64,000 nucleotides of DNA from Paenibacillus hamazuiensis (GTDB lineage Bacteria > Bacillota > Bacilli > Paenibacillales > NBRC-103111): assembly GCF_023276405.1 (NCBI RefSeq), contig NZ_JALRMO010000001.1, positions 7,479,501 through 7,543,500 on the forward strand, read 5' to 3'. Numbering within the stretch: the stretch's first letter is position 1; each line of letters opens with the position of its first letter. Positions 1 through 7,987 of the stretch are shown piece by piece. The notes below the pieces were generated by a model that was not told the origin of the DNA, searched no databases, and saw nothing but the letters and a program-made list of their open reading frames with translations. The translations under genes and the position numbers were made by a program.

Positions 1-1
1 A

Positions 2-871
2 ATTGACGTGACGCGGCCGAGGTGGCGCGAAGACCCGGGCACACTGCTGCCGTCCATCGACAGCCACATGCGCAGCATGCAGCCCGGCGAGCACCGGGCG
101 AAGTTCGCTCAGGGGGCCGCCGAGGCGGAGCAGGCGGCGTGCGAATTGCTCGAGCGTCTGCGCGCGCAGCCGCTGGGGTGGCTCAAAGCGAAGCTGATGT
201 CGCGGCTTCTGCGCGTGTATCGCGGTTTGATGGGAGCGCGGGAGCATCCGAAATATTTGATGATGCGCAATTTTGAACTGGCTCGCGAAGGCATTCTCGC
301 AGAGGCGCGGGTTTTGGTCGGGGAGGGCGTGCTGAAGCGGGAGGACGACGTTTTTTACCTGACGCTGAACGAACTGCTGGGGCTGACCAGGGGAGAGCGA
401 CCGGTTGATCTGGAGCAGCTGCTGGAGAAGCGTAAGGAAGAGTACGATCGCTTCCGTACGCTTACGCCGCCTCGCCTGATGACAAGCGAAGGCGAAATCG
501 TAATCGGCCGGCGCCATCAGCAGGACGCGCCGGAAGGCGCGCTGCTCGGCACGCCCGTGTCCGCCGGCGTCATCGAAGGCATCGCCCGCGTCGTACTGCG
601 GCCGGAGGAGGCCAAGCTGCAGAAGGGCGAAATTATGATCGCCCCCTTCACCGACCCCGGCTGGACGCCGCTGTTTCATTCCGCCGTCGGCCTCGTCATG
701 GAGGTCGGCGGGCTCATGACCCACGGCGCCGTCGTCGCCCGCGAATACGGACTGCCGGCCGTCGTCGGCATCGACGGCGCGACCAAGCTGATCCGCGACG
801 GCGACCGGATTCGGCTGGACGGCACCCGCGGCTACGTGCTGGTGCTGGAGCGGGGCGGGAAAGAGAAGTAG
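2..871 (+). CDS. rph: C-terminal part of rifampin phosphotransferase / PEP-utilising enzyme (5' end outside window)
   Basis: The reading frame is open to the left edge, so this is the 3' part of a longer gene; the GTG at 8 is probably not the real start. The last ~100 residues form a PEP-utiliser mobile (swivelling histidine) domain: TDPGWTPLF, then GGLMTHGAVVAREYGLP with the phosphocarrier histidine after the T. In rifampin phosphotransferases this histidine carries phosphate from ATP to the antibiotic; PEP synthases have the same domain. The TDPGWTPLF and GGLMTHGA wording is closest to the Rph family. The preceding ~180 residues are charged and helical, as in the Rph region joining the rifampin-binding and His domains. 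The gene is very GC-rich. A PEP-synthase-like relative is not excluded because the ATP-binding part is not visible. Confidence 0.8.
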   Translation: MDVTRPRWREDPGTLLPSIDSHMRSMQPGEHRAKFAQGAAEAEQAACELLERLRAQPLGWLKAKLMSRLLRVYRGLMGAREHPKYLMMRNFELAREGILAEARVLVGEGVLKREDDVFYLTLNELLGLTRGERPVDLEQLLEKRKEEYDRFRTLTPPRLMTSEGEIVIGRRHQQDAPEGALLGTPVSAGVIEGIARVVLRPEEAKLQKGEIMIAPFTDPGWTPLFHSAVGLVMEVGGLMTHGAVVAREYGLPAVVGIDGATKLIRDGDRIRLDGTRGYVLVLERGGKEK

Positions 872-940
872 GCGGACAGCAGGGCGCGCCGGGGGCATGG
901 ATGGTTCCAGGGCTTGTAAATATCGCCCCATGGCGGTCGG

Positions 941-1720
941 CTGCTTCCGGCGGCGCCACCCGAGCTGAAAGCCGGATTAACCGGCTCTCAGCCTTCTCCG
1001 GCGCGCGGTCGGCACGCTGAGAGGCGGCCTTGCCTGCTCTCAGCCGCCGAACGGCTGCTTCGGGAGGCGCCACCCGAGCTGAAAGCCGGGTTTACCGCCT
1101 CTCAGCCTTTCCATGCGCGCGGTCGGCACGCTGAGAGGCGGCTTTGCCCGCTCTCGGCCGCCGAACGGCTGCTTCGGGGGGCGCCCCCCGGCCTGGGAGC
1201 CGGTATTACCGGCTCTCAGCCTTCTCCGGCGCTCAGCCGGCACGCTGAGAAGCGGCTTTGCCCGCTCTCGGCCGCCGAACGGCTGCTTCCGGCGGCGCAA
1301 CCCGAGCTGAAAGCCGGATTAACCGGCTCTCAGCCGGCACGCTGAGAGGCGGCTTTGCCCGCTCTCAGCCGCCGATCGGCTGCTTCGGGAGGCGCGACCC
1401 GGGCTGAGAGCCGGATTAACCGCCTCTCAGCCCTCTCCAGCGCTCGGTGGGCACGCTGAGAGGCGGCTTTGCCCGCTCTCAGCCGCCGAACGGCTGCTTC
1501 CGGCGGCGCCCCTCGGCCTGAGAGCCGGTATTACCGGCTCTCAGCCTTCTCCGGCGCGCGGTCGGCACGCCGAAAGGCGGCTTTGCCCGCTCTCGGCCGC
1601 CGATCGGCCGCTTGCGGCGACTCCACCCGGTCTGAAAGCCGGATTAACCGGCTCTCAGCCGGCACGCTGAGAGGCGGCTTTGCCCGCTCTCAGCCACCGA
1701 TCGGCTGCTTCCGGCGGCTC
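941..1720. repeat. Tandem array of 114/97-bp double-hairpin repeats
   Basis: Seven complete units and the start of an eighth follow the rph-like gene. The repeated CTGCTTCSGG-type motif begins at 941, 1055, 1169, 1283, 1380, 1494, 1608 and 1705, giving lengths 114, 114, 114, 97, 114, 114 and 97. The two short units lack the same 17 bases after CTCTCAGCC. Each unit has two inverted repeats: a nearly perfect 11-12 bp stem (CTGARAGCCGG, 5-base ATTAA/TATTA loop, CCGGCTCTCAG) and a second stem using GCTGAGAG with CTCTCAGC around CTTTG. The arms are shared, so alternative pairings are possible. No convincing protein is encoded; open frames here are by-products of the GC-rich repeat. It resembles REP/BIME-type extragenic palindromes more than a CRISPR (no unique spacers). 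Confidence 0.85.
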
Positions 1721-1776
1721 CCATTACCGACTCGACGTATGCACGGCTTCCGTGCGCCGTCCATTGTCTTGCAATT

Positions 1777-2211
1777 TCACTCCGCTCGCTCCCGCATCCG
1801 TTCGGGGGCCATTCTGCGCATCAGTTCCCTCCGCTCGAACCCGAACTGCTCGTAAAGGCCGTGCGCGTCGCGGGTGGCCAGCATCATGTTCGTATGGCGG
1901 ATGGCCGGGTGCCCGGTCATGACCTGCATCATCCATTTGCTTAAGCCTTGACCGCGGTGGTCGGGGTGAATGATGACGTCGCACACCCAGGAAAAGGTCG
2001 TATAGTCGGTGACCACGCGCATAAAGCCCACCTGCTCGCCGCCTGCATAAAGACCGAAGCAAAGCGAGCTTTTCATGCTTTGCTCCACGGTCTCGGCGCT
2101 CCGACCGGCGGCCCAGTAGCTCGTTTGCAGCAGCGCGTGAATCTTGTCCAGCTGAAGCCTGCCGGAGTCGTCGCTAATTTGATAAGCCAAACGTTCGTGA
2201 TTCCATTCCAT
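1777..2211 (-). CDS. GNAT family N-acetyltransferase
   Basis: A 144-residue protein starting MEWNHERLAY; GAGGAGGGT lies just upstream, so the longer open frame reaching 2460 is not used. Core GNAT features: strand beta4 SWVCDVIIHPDHRG, the acetyl-CoA pyrophosphate loop HRGQGLSKWMM (R/Q-x-x-G-x-G/A form), and a C-terminal ARDAHGLYEQFGF stretch typical of small GNAT enzymes. These enzymes move the acetyl group of acetyl-CoA to an amine; the substrate cannot be read from the sequence. The gene ends immediately beside the hairpin repeat array and appears to be a single-gene transcript. Confidence 0.9.
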   Translation of the reverse strand: MEWNHERLAYQISDDSGRLQLDKIHALLQTSYWAAGRSAETVEQSMKSSLCFGLYAGGEQVGFMRVVTDYTTFSWVCDVIIHPDHRGQGLSKWMMQVMTGHPAIRHTNMMLATRDAHGLYEQFGFERRELMRRMAPERMRERAE

Positions 2212-2241
2212 CGTGCCTGTACCCTCCTCAAATCCGGTTGT

Positions 2242-2270
2242 ATTAGAGTATAAAGGATACAATAACGCAA
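2242..2270 (-). promoter_or_regulatory. Probable sigma-A promoter of the GNAT gene
   Basis: On the minus strand TTGCGT (2270-2265) and TCTAAT (2247-2242) are separated by 17 bases and lie about 31 bases upstream of the GNAT start codon, with the ribosome binding site between. Placement is by consensus match only. Confidence 0.45.
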
Positions 2271-2456
2271 TGAATACAGCGATTTTTGGCTTCTGTACTT
2301 TTACAGAGGATGAGGTAGTACGGACAAGGATACAGCCGTTATATCCTCGGGCAGCAAATATGCGGCGACCCGGATGCGCTTGGCAGCGACGGATTCGTGA
2401 CGGCGGCATCAAGCCGGAGAGAGGCTCCCGTCCATCCGCGATATACCTGCCGGAGC

Positions 2457-2485
2457 GCAAAAAAACCGTCCCCGAAGGGCCGGTT
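2457..2485 (-). terminator. Rho-independent terminator after the DUF2269 gene
   Basis: Minus-strand RNA would fold AACCG/CGGTT plus CCC/GGG around a TTC loop and is followed by a run of seven U. It lies 22 bases beyond the stop codon of the DUF2269-like gene. Confidence 0.75.
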
Positions 2486-2507
2486 ATCGAGTGGCTTTAC
2501 TGTGGTG

Positions 2508-2963
2508 TTAAAACGGCTTAACGACCATAAGCACGACTATGGCAATCATCAGCAGCTGTACCGCCAGTTCCAGCGGCGCGATCTGTTTCATCGCCTGCGC
2601 GAATTCGGCGGGGGCTTCATCCGCTTGACCCTTGGGTACGATCTTCATGATCTTTTTCAAACGCGGTTCGATCACCCCGTCGATCGCGACCACCACGAGC
2701 AGCGCCAAGAGGATGGACACATTCAGCCACATTTGCGATAACCCCATCTTGGCTATGATCATGAGCCAAACCCCTGTAACGATAAGCGCGGTTCCGCCTG
2801 CTTTGGGCAGCCAGGCAAGCTTGGCCGTTATGTCGAAAGCAAACTGAAGCTGGCCGGCGGTTTTGGCCGATCTGCGGATGACAGGCATGATGAAGGCGGG
2901 ACCGATAAATGCAATGGCCCCGAGTATATGCAAAATGAGCAGCAATCCGAACATTCCGATCAT
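2508..2963 (-). CDS. DUF2269-like small integral membrane protein
   Basis: A 151-residue protein with four hydrophobic segments (about residues 3-25, 47-70, 77-97, 130-149). The first contains LHILGAIAFIGPAF, the His-containing helix seen in DUF2269-type proteins, and a charged loop (RLKKIMK...PKGQADEAPAE) precedes the last helix. No enzymatic motif is seen and the family has no assigned function. It is 14 bases downstream of the NAD(P)-binding oxidoreductase on the same strand, so the two are probably one transcript ending at the hairpin near 2470. Confidence 0.7.
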   Translation of the reverse strand: MIGMFGLLLILHILGAIAFIGPAFIMPVIRRSAKTAGQLQFAFDITAKLAWLPKAGGTALIVTGVWLMIIAKMGLSQMWLNVSILLALLVVVAIDGVIEPRLKKIMKIVPKGQADEAPAEFAQAMKQIAPLELAVQLLMIAIVVLMVVKPF

Positions 2964-2977
2964 CTCCTTCCGCCCGC

Positions 2978-3706
2978 TCAGCTAACCGGCATCTCGTTTC
3001 GGTAAGCGAGGCCGACCCGTCTGCCTTTAAACGGCCCTGCGAGCTCGAGATGGTTCAGCATGCAAGTTGCGACATCCTCGTAAGCGACATCCAGCTCCTG
3101 AAACCGGCTGAACAGGTGGCCGGCGATGTCGGCTGCGGATAATTCCCGGATCGTATCCGGAATCGGTACGGGCAAAATGTCCGTGGATACATGCAAACGA
3201 GCCGCCGGTACATGTTCCGCCGAGTCGACCATCGTGCCGGGACACATAACAGACCAATCCAACCCGGTCTGCCGCAGCCGCTCCAGATTCCGGTTATGGG
3301 TTTTGAACATCGGCGGGAAGCCGGGCAAATCGTTGCCGATGAGCCCGGTGCCGGGAATATCCAGCAGTCCCGCGCCGCCCATAAGCCATACCCGTCCGGT
3401 AAACCGAGGGTGATTTTCACATTGGCTTACGATATTGTCGACGATGCGAACAAACTCCTCTTCTTGGCCGGCGTTTCCGGCCGCGATGATCGCGGCGTCT
3501 TGATGCGAAAGCGCCTCACGGACGCTGACCGGGTCCATGATGTCCTGCGCAATCACTTTCACTTGACCGGCGATCCGCTCGCCCTGCTGCTCCAAAAGCT
3601 TTTCCCGGCTGCGCACGTAAGCGGTCATTTCGTGTCCAAGCTTTATACCCTGGGCGAGCACTCTTTTTCCCATATTTCCCGTTGCTCCGAAAACTATAAT
3701 TTTCAT
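2978..3706 (-). CDS. NAD(P)H-binding atypical short-chain oxidoreductase (NmrA/SDR-a type)
   Basis: The N-terminus MKIIVFGATGNMGKR carries the GxxGxxG Rossmann motif of atypical SDR/NmrA-like proteins. ATG at 3706 is preferred over the GTG nine bases upstream because GGAG sits 8 bases before it. Later segments (AAIIAAGNAG, GLDWSVMCPGTMVD) match NAD(P)-binding epimerase-like folds; there is no clear YxxxK pair, which is common in regulatory or quinone/aldehyde-reducing members. It is divergent from the HxlR gene across a region with an inverted repeat, a layout common for redox-responsive HxlR pairs. Substrate unknown. Confidence 0.85.
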   Translation of the reverse strand: MKIIVFGATGNMGKRVLAQGIKLGHEMTAYVRSREKLLEQQGERIAGQVKVIAQDIMDPVSVREALSHQDAAIIAAGNAGQEEEFVRIVDNIVSQCENHPRFTGRVWLMGGAGLLDIPGTGLIGNDLPGFPPMFKTHNRNLERLRQTGLDWSVMCPGTMVDSAEHVPAARLHVSTDILPVPIPDTIRELSAADIAGHLFSRFQELDVAYEDVATCMLNHLELAGPFKGRRVGLAYRNEMPVS

Positions 3707-3855
3707 CGGTTCCACTCCCTTTTTCCTCGAATCGTCTATTGGTTAACAATGCCTTATAAGATCAGGCGCACCTTTTCACAAAATTGCATCTCCGGATTGA
3801 CTTAAGCTTAGCACCGCCCTAAAATCTTGTTAAGAACCCACTTTTATGTAGGGTA

Positions 3856-3871
3856 CTTACTTGAAAGTAAG
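3856..3871. promoter_or_regulatory. Candidate HxlR operator
   Basis: CTTAC-TTGAAA-GTAAG is an inverted repeat 20 bases upstream of the hxlR-type start codon, between the divergent oxidoreductase and regulator. HxlR/YodB-type repressors bind short TACT/AGTA-like inverted repeats; assignment here rests on position and symmetry only. Confidence 0.4.
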
Positions 3872-3891
3872 CTTGAGCAGGGAGGGATTGG

Positions 3892-4257
3892 ATGGAATCC
3901 GGCGCGGAGGCAGCAGTGGAGAGAAGATGTCCTATTGAAACGGTGATTCATGTGCTCGGCGGGAAGTGGAAGCCAACGATCTTGTGGCTTTTGCTGGACT
4001 CCACCAAGCGGTTCAGCGAGCTGGAGAAGCTGATCCCCGAGGTGACCCAGAAGATGCTGGCACAGCATTTGCGCGAGCTGGAGAACGACCGGCTGGTGAC
4101 ACGGACGATTTATCCTTCGGTCCCTCCAAAAGTGGAATATTCGCTAAGCGACTATGGGAAGACGCTGGTGCCGGTGATGGAAGTCATGTGCGAGTGGGGC
4201 GAAACTCATCAACGGCCCGGCTCGAGGCCGACTGTCCGGGTATCCACCCAGGCATAA
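3892..4257 (+). CDS. HxlR family transcriptional regulator
   Basis: A 121-residue winged-helix protein with the family core CPIETVIHVLGGKWKPTILWLL, FSELEKLIPEVTQKMLAQHLRELENDRLV and the wing VPPKVEYSLSDYGKTL. One cysteine sits before the first helix (CPIE), the position used by thiol-based redox sensing in YodB-like members. GGAGGGATTGG supplies the ribosome binding site. It is divergent from the NAD(P)-binding oxidoreductase and probably controls it and itself. Confidence 0.92.
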   Translation: MESGAEAAVERRCPIETVIHVLGGKWKPTILWLLLDSTKRFSELEKLIPEVTQKMLAQHLRELENDRLVTRTIYPSVPPKVEYSLSDYGKTLVPVMEVMCEWGETHQRPGSRPTVRVSTQA

Positions 4258-4279
4258 TGTCTTGAGATAGATTGGAAGG

Positions 4280-4304
4280 AGGAGCTGCAGCCGCGGCTCC
4301 TTTT
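4280..4304 (+). terminator. Terminator after the HxlR gene
   Basis: AGGAGC (4280-4285) pairs with GCTCCT (4296-4301) and is followed by TTTT, 22 bases after the HxlR stop codon. Confidence 0.6.
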
Positions 4305-4477
4305 CGTCTGTTCGGGGAAAAATCGGGCCGGGCCGCACTCGCAAATACAAAGCGGCGAGGGGCGCTTTTGTCCCGATGAGCGAGCATTCATGATATACTG
4401 GAAAAAAACATGTCGACGCGAAAACGATCACGATCCCCGCTAACGGGGGGCCAAACGGCGGAGGACAACAAAGCGGA

Positions 4478-5329
4478 ATGGAAACGAACCAATCGGAGCT
4501 GCTGCGAAGCTATTTATCCAATGCGCAGGCGTCGCTGCTGGTCGCGGACCATACGAAGGTCGGCCCGCAGTGGCGGGACCTTGATTTTTTGCCGGAATTT
4601 AACCGGCTGTATTATATACGGGATGGGGAAGGCTGGCTGAAAATCCGCGGCAAGGACTATTATCCGAAGCCGGGCCAGCTGTTTTTGCTGCCGGCCGGCG
4701 TGGAGCAGTCTTATTCGGTCACGGGCGAAAATACGTTTCGCAAATATTGGTGCCATTTTACCGTGACGGTGGGGGACATTCATCTGTTTCAGCTGCTGAC
4801 GGTTCCGGCGTACATCGAGGTGACGGATCACGGGCGGCTGGAAGCGCAGTTCGAAGAGCTGATCCGGCTCGCGCGCAGCACAGAGCTTACGGCGCCGCTG
4901 CGCATCAAAGCGGTGCTGTACGACATCATCTCGATGTTCCTTGAGGAATCGGCGCGCCAGTTCGGCGGATTCGGGCACCAAACGGCGGCGCCGCCCGGCG
5001 TCACCAAGATCAATACGATTTTGGAGTACATCGACCGTCATCTCGCCGAGCCGATCAGCGTCGAGACGCTGTCGAAGCTCGTGCATTTTCACCCGAACTA
5101 CTTCATGCACGTGTTCAAAACGATGCTCGGCGATTCGCCGATCCATTACATCAACAAGAAGCGGGTGGAAAAGGCTCGCCAGCTTCTGCTGACGACGGAC
5201 CGGCCCGTGTCGGAAATCGCCGAAAACCTGGGGCTGGAGCTGTATTATTTCTCCCGGATGTTCAAAAAATGGACCGGTATGTCGCCAAGCGAATACCGCG
5301 CGCAAAGCAGAAAGCCGCCTCTGACGTGA
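4478..5329 (+). CDS. AraC family transcriptional regulator with cupin sensor domain
   Basis: A 283-residue protein. Residues ~20-150 form an AraC-type cupin (YYIRDGEGWLKIRGKDYYPKPGQLFLLPAG...). Residues ~180-280 are the double helix-turn-helix: INTILEYIDRHLAEPISVETLSKLVHFHPNYF, then the second helix pair VSEIAENLGLELYYFSRMFKKWTGMSPSEYR. The layout matches Bacillales regulators of sugar uptake or catabolism that sense a small ligand in the cupin. GGAGGA lies upstream of the ATG. The only near neighbour is a convergent MFS pump, so its target is not evident. Confidence 0.92.
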   Translation: METNQSELLRSYLSNAQASLLVADHTKVGPQWRDLDFLPEFNRLYYIRDGEGWLKIRGKDYYPKPGQLFLLPAGVEQSYSVTGENTFRKYWCHFTVTVGDIHLFQLLTVPAYIEVTDHGRLEAQFEELIRLARSTELTAPLRIKAVLYDIISMFLEESARQFGGFGHQTAAPPGVTKINTILEYIDRHLAEPISVETLSKLVHFHPNYFMHVFKTMLGDSPIHYINKKRVEKARQLLLTTDRPVSEIAENLGLELYYFSRMFKKWTGMSPSEYRAQSRKPPLT

Positions 5330-5342
5330 GGCGGCTTCGTTT
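5312..5342 (+). terminator. Terminator overlapping the end of the AraC gene
   Basis: AAGCCGCCTC (5312-5321) pairs perfectly with GAGGCGGCTT (5328-5337) around a TGACGT loop, followed by a short T-rich stretch. The stop codon lies inside the hairpin. Confidence 0.75.
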
Positions 5343-5388
5343 AAGCTCGGGAAATGGCGGAGGATTAACTCCACCCGGGAAAATTCGT

Positions 5389-6603
5389 TCAGACGCCGGC
5401 TTCGGTCAGGCCGCTTTCTTTCACCGGCATGCCGGTGCCGGAGCGGGACGCGGAACGGGAGCGGGAAAACCCGAACGATGCTGCGGCGGTTAACGCGGCG
5501 ATGACGACGGCGGCCGCTCCGATCCAGCTGATCGCCGGCAGCGATACTTGCTGCACGACGACTCCGCCGATGCCGGCGCCGGCGGCCATGGCGACCTGGA
5601 CGACCGACGTGTTGAGGCTGAGCATGATGCCGGCGGCGTCGGGAGCCTGGTTGATCAAATTCAGCTGCTGCGTTGGGCCGGACGACCAGGCCGAGAACGA
5701 CCATAACATGAGCAGCGGGAATACCGCGGCCGGAGAATGGGCGGCGATCGAGATCAGGATCAGGGAAACTGCATGAAGCAGCATGCCGCCGATCAGCGTG
5801 CGGCGGACGCCCCATTTGTCCGTGCCGTAGCCCCCGAGCTTCGAGCCGATCAGGCTGGCGATGCCGAAGGCGAAAAGCCCGGCGCTCACGACCTGCTCGC
5901 TCATGCCCGTTACCGTAAGAAGGAATGGCGACACATAGGTGTAGACGATCGAATAACCGCCGATCCAGAAGAAGGTCACCGCCAACGCGACGGCGATGCG
6001 CGGTTCCTTCAGCAGCGCAAGCTGCTTGCGGAGCGGCACCGGCGCTTCGCTTTCCGTTTTCGGGATGACGAAGGCGACGGCGAAGATGGCGATAAGCGCC
6101 AGAAGGCCGATGCCTCCGAAAATCATTTTCCAATTGTAGACGGCTGCGACAACCCGGCCGATAGGCACGCCGACGATCAGGGAGGTGCTGAAGCCCATAA
6201 TCAGCGTGGCGATGGCGCTGCCTTGCTTTTCCGGAGGGGCCATCTTGGAGGCGACGGTAAGTGCGGTCACGACGAAGACGCCGGTGCTGAGCGCCAAAAT
6301 GATCCGCGAGCCGACGAGAAACTCAAACCCCGGCAGCAGCACGGAGACGGCGTTCCCGATTACGAACAAGCCCAGCGAATAAAGCAGCAGCTTTCTCCGT
6401 TCGAGGCGGGCCGTCATCGCCATCAGGACGGGAGTACCGAAGGCGTAAGCCAGCGAGAAGACGGTGATCAGCTGACCCGCCGCGGATACCGATACCCCGA
6501 TATCCCCCGCAATTTTATCCAAAATGCCTGCAATAATAAACTCTGACGTCCCGACCAGAAAACTGACGATGGCCAGCATGTAAATTTTCCATGTGGTTGA
6601 CAT
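5389..6603 (-). CDS. MFS drug/metabolite efflux transporter (DHA1 family)
   Basis: A 404-residue, 12-helix protein beginning MSTTWKIYMLAIVSFLVGTSEFIIAGILD. It has the DHA1-type loop between helices 2 and 3 (LERRKLLLYSLG), helix-4 arginine RIILALSTG and a helix-5 G/P-rich antiporter motif (GFSTSLIVGVPIGR). It is likely a proton-driven exporter of small compounds. It is closely related to the second pump at 39775-40947, the same fold and wording throughout. The short gap to the ArsR gene carries a 22-bp inverted repeat that also precedes arsR, so the pump is probably controlled by that repressor. Confidence 0.92.
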   Translation of the reverse strand: MSTTWKIYMLAIVSFLVGTSEFIIAGILDKIAGDIGVSVSAAGQLITVFSLAYAFGTPVLMAMTARLERRKLLLYSLGLFVIGNAVSVLLPGFEFLVGSRIILALSTGVFVVTALTVASKMAPPEKQGSAIATLIMGFSTSLIVGVPIGRVVAAVYNWKMIFGGIGLLALIAIFAVAFVIPKTESEAPVPLRKQLALLKEPRIAVALAVTFFWIGGYSIVYTYVSPFLLTVTGMSEQVVSAGLFAFGIASLIGSKLGGYGTDKWGVRRTLIGGMLLHAVSLILISIAAHSPAAVFPLLMLWSFSAWSSGPTQQLNLINQAPDAAGIMLSLNTSVVQVAMAAGAGIGGVVVQQVSLPAISWIGAAAVVIAALTAAASFGFSRSRSASRSGTGMPVKESGLTEAGV

Positions 6604-6636
6604 GATAAAACTCCTCTCTCCACTCCAATGATTTTA

Positions 6637-6658
6637 TATTTCTAAAAATATAGAAATA
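6637..6658. promoter_or_regulatory. ArsR-type operator upstream of the MFS pump
   Basis: TATTTCTA-N6-TAGAAATA, a perfect 8-6-8 inverted repeat 34 bases upstream of the MFS start codon and 12 bases beyond the arsR stop. The same 8-6-8 layout recurs upstream of arsR at 6980-7001. Confidence 0.7.
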
Positions 6659-6669
6659 ACAACAAAAAA

Positions 6670-6951
6670 TTATTGCAGCAAATAAGGCGCAAATTTTTGC
6701 GCTATTTCGCGATTGACACTGTAGTAGATGTACGTTCCGTCCTTACGGAGGTCCAGCAGTCCGCATTCCGTCAGCTGCTTCAGATGATGGGACAGCGTCG
6801 AGCCGGCGACGCACTCCAGCTTGCCCATAATATCCGTGCAGCACAGATTCCGCTCTTCCGTAAGCAGCATGGCGATCTTGAGCCGGGTCGGCTCTCCGAG
6901 CGCCTTGTATACTTTGACGGCTTGCCGCACTTCTGCGTTGTCTTCTACCAT
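6670..6951 (-). CDS. ArsR/SmtB family winged-helix repressor
   Basis: A 93-residue protein: VYKALGEPTRLKIAMLL (helices 1-2), a Cys pair NLCCTDIMGKLECV before the recognition helix, STLSHHLKQLTECGLLDLRKDGTYIYYSVN (recognition helix and wing). The CC..C cluster at the start of the DNA-reading region resembles metalloid or thiol sensors of this family; the inducer is unknown. It is co-oriented with the MFS pump, with operator-like repeats both before it and between the two genes, suggesting autoregulation and control of the pump. Confidence 0.92.
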   Translation of the reverse strand: MVEDNAEVRQAVKVYKALGEPTRLKIAMLLTEERNLCCTDIMGKLECVAGSTLSHHLKQLTECGLLDLRKDGTYIYYSVNREIAQKFAPYLLQ

Positions 6952-6979
6952 AGCTCCTCACCTTATCTTCGTTGTTGTG

Positions 6980-7001
6980 TATTTCTATATCCGTCGAAAT
7001 A
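6980..7001. promoter_or_regulatory. ArsR-type operator upstream of arsR
   Basis: TATTTCTA-N6-TCGAAATA, the same 8-6-8 inverted repeat as at 6637-6658 with one arm mismatch, 29 bases upstream of the arsR start codon. Confidence 0.65.
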
Positions 7002-7140
7002 AAAGATACCACAACCTTCCGTGAATGTAAACAGCTGATTTTCAAAACATGGTATGTTCCATTTTATGGTACAATGAATGCATATGCCCGGTCATAAGCC
7101 AGTGAAAAATAGAGACTGCGGCGCACGAGGAGGAATGGGA

Positions 7141-7986
7141 ATGTCGGAAGTGAAGCTATCGATTGATTATGACCGGTACGAAGCCGGCGAAACGATGCCG
7201 AATTTGCTGGAGCAGCTTGTCGAAAGCGAGGAAAGCCGCACATTAACGAGCTTGATCGTCGGCGACTGGGGAGGCTCCTACGAGAACGACTCCAGCGAAA
7301 CGGTGGCCGCTCTGGTGCGGCTGAAGGATCGTTTTCCCCAGCTTCGGAAGCTGTTTATCGGGGATATGAGCTTTGAAGAATGCGAAGTATCATGGATTAT
7401 GCAGTCCAACATGGGGCCGCTGCTGACAGCGTATCCGCAGCTGACTTCCTTAACGATAAAAGGCAGTTCGGGCCTTTCGCTCGAGCCTGCCGTGCACGAT
7501 AAACTGGAGGAGCTTGTCATCATCTGCGGCGGTCTGGGCAAAGACGTCATTGACGCTATTGGCCGGGGCTCGTTTCCGAATTTGAAGAAGCTCGAGCTTT
7601 ATTTGGGTGTGGAAGACTACGGTTTTGACGCCGGTCTTGAAGATGTGCTTGCCTTAATAAAACCCGGCTTATTTCCTAAGCTCACTTATCTGGGACTGAA
7701 GGACAGTGAAATTCAGGACGACATCGCCATTGCGCTGGCTCATGCGCCGATTCTCGATCAGCTTCACACCCTGGATTTGTCGATGGGGACGTTATCGGAT
7801 AAAGGAGCGGAAGCTCTGCTTGGCAGCGACAAGATAAGGAAGCTGGAGTTTCTTGACTTAAGCTATCACTATATGTCTGACGAAATGATGGAGCGCTGTA
7901 CTAAGTCCGGTATCCATGTCGATATCAGCGACCAACAGGAGTCGGACGACGATGACGATTACCGGTTTCCGGCCCTGACGGAATAA
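7141..7986 (+). CDS. STM4015-family leucine-rich-repeat protein
   Basis: A 281-residue protein; the start is at MSEVKLSIDY because GAGGAGGAATGGGA precedes it. From about residue 50 it consists of leucine-rich repeats (FPQLRKLFIGDMSF, YPQLTSLTIKGSSGL, FPNLKKLELYLGVEDYG, FPKLTYLGLKDSEI, LDQLHTLDLSMGTLSDKGAEALL, IRKLEFLDLSYHYMSD) and ends in an acidic tail (ESDDDDD). This architecture, together with the next two genes, matches the conserved STM4011-STM4015 cluster first named from Salmonella, whose function is not known to me. LRR proteins usually bind other proteins, so a partner-recognition role in the cluster is inference. It is the first gene of a three-gene operon. Confidence 0.8.
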   Translation: MSEVKLSIDYDRYEAGETMPNLLEQLVESEESRTLTSLIVGDWGGSYENDSSETVAALVRLKDRFPQLRKLFIGDMSFEECEVSWIMQSNMGPLLTAYPQLTSLTIKGSSGLSLEPAVHDKLEELVIICGGLGKDVIDAIGRGSFPNLKKLELYLGVEDYGFDAGLEDVLALIKPGLFPKLTYLGLKDSEIQDDIAIALAHAPILDQLHTLDLSMGTLSDKGAEALLGSDKIRKLEFLDLSYHYMSDEMMERCTKSGIHVDISDQQESDDDDDYRFPALTE

Positions 7987-7987
7987 G

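Noticed and set aside
941-1720. Possible CRISPR array
   Set aside because: Whole 114/97-bp units are repeated; there are no unique spacers between short repeats and no cas genes.
4514-6133. 539-codon open frame on the minus strand
   Set aside because: It runs antisense to the AraC gene and in another frame of the MFS gene; composition is Arg/His-rich as expected for a GC-driven shadow frame, with no domain.
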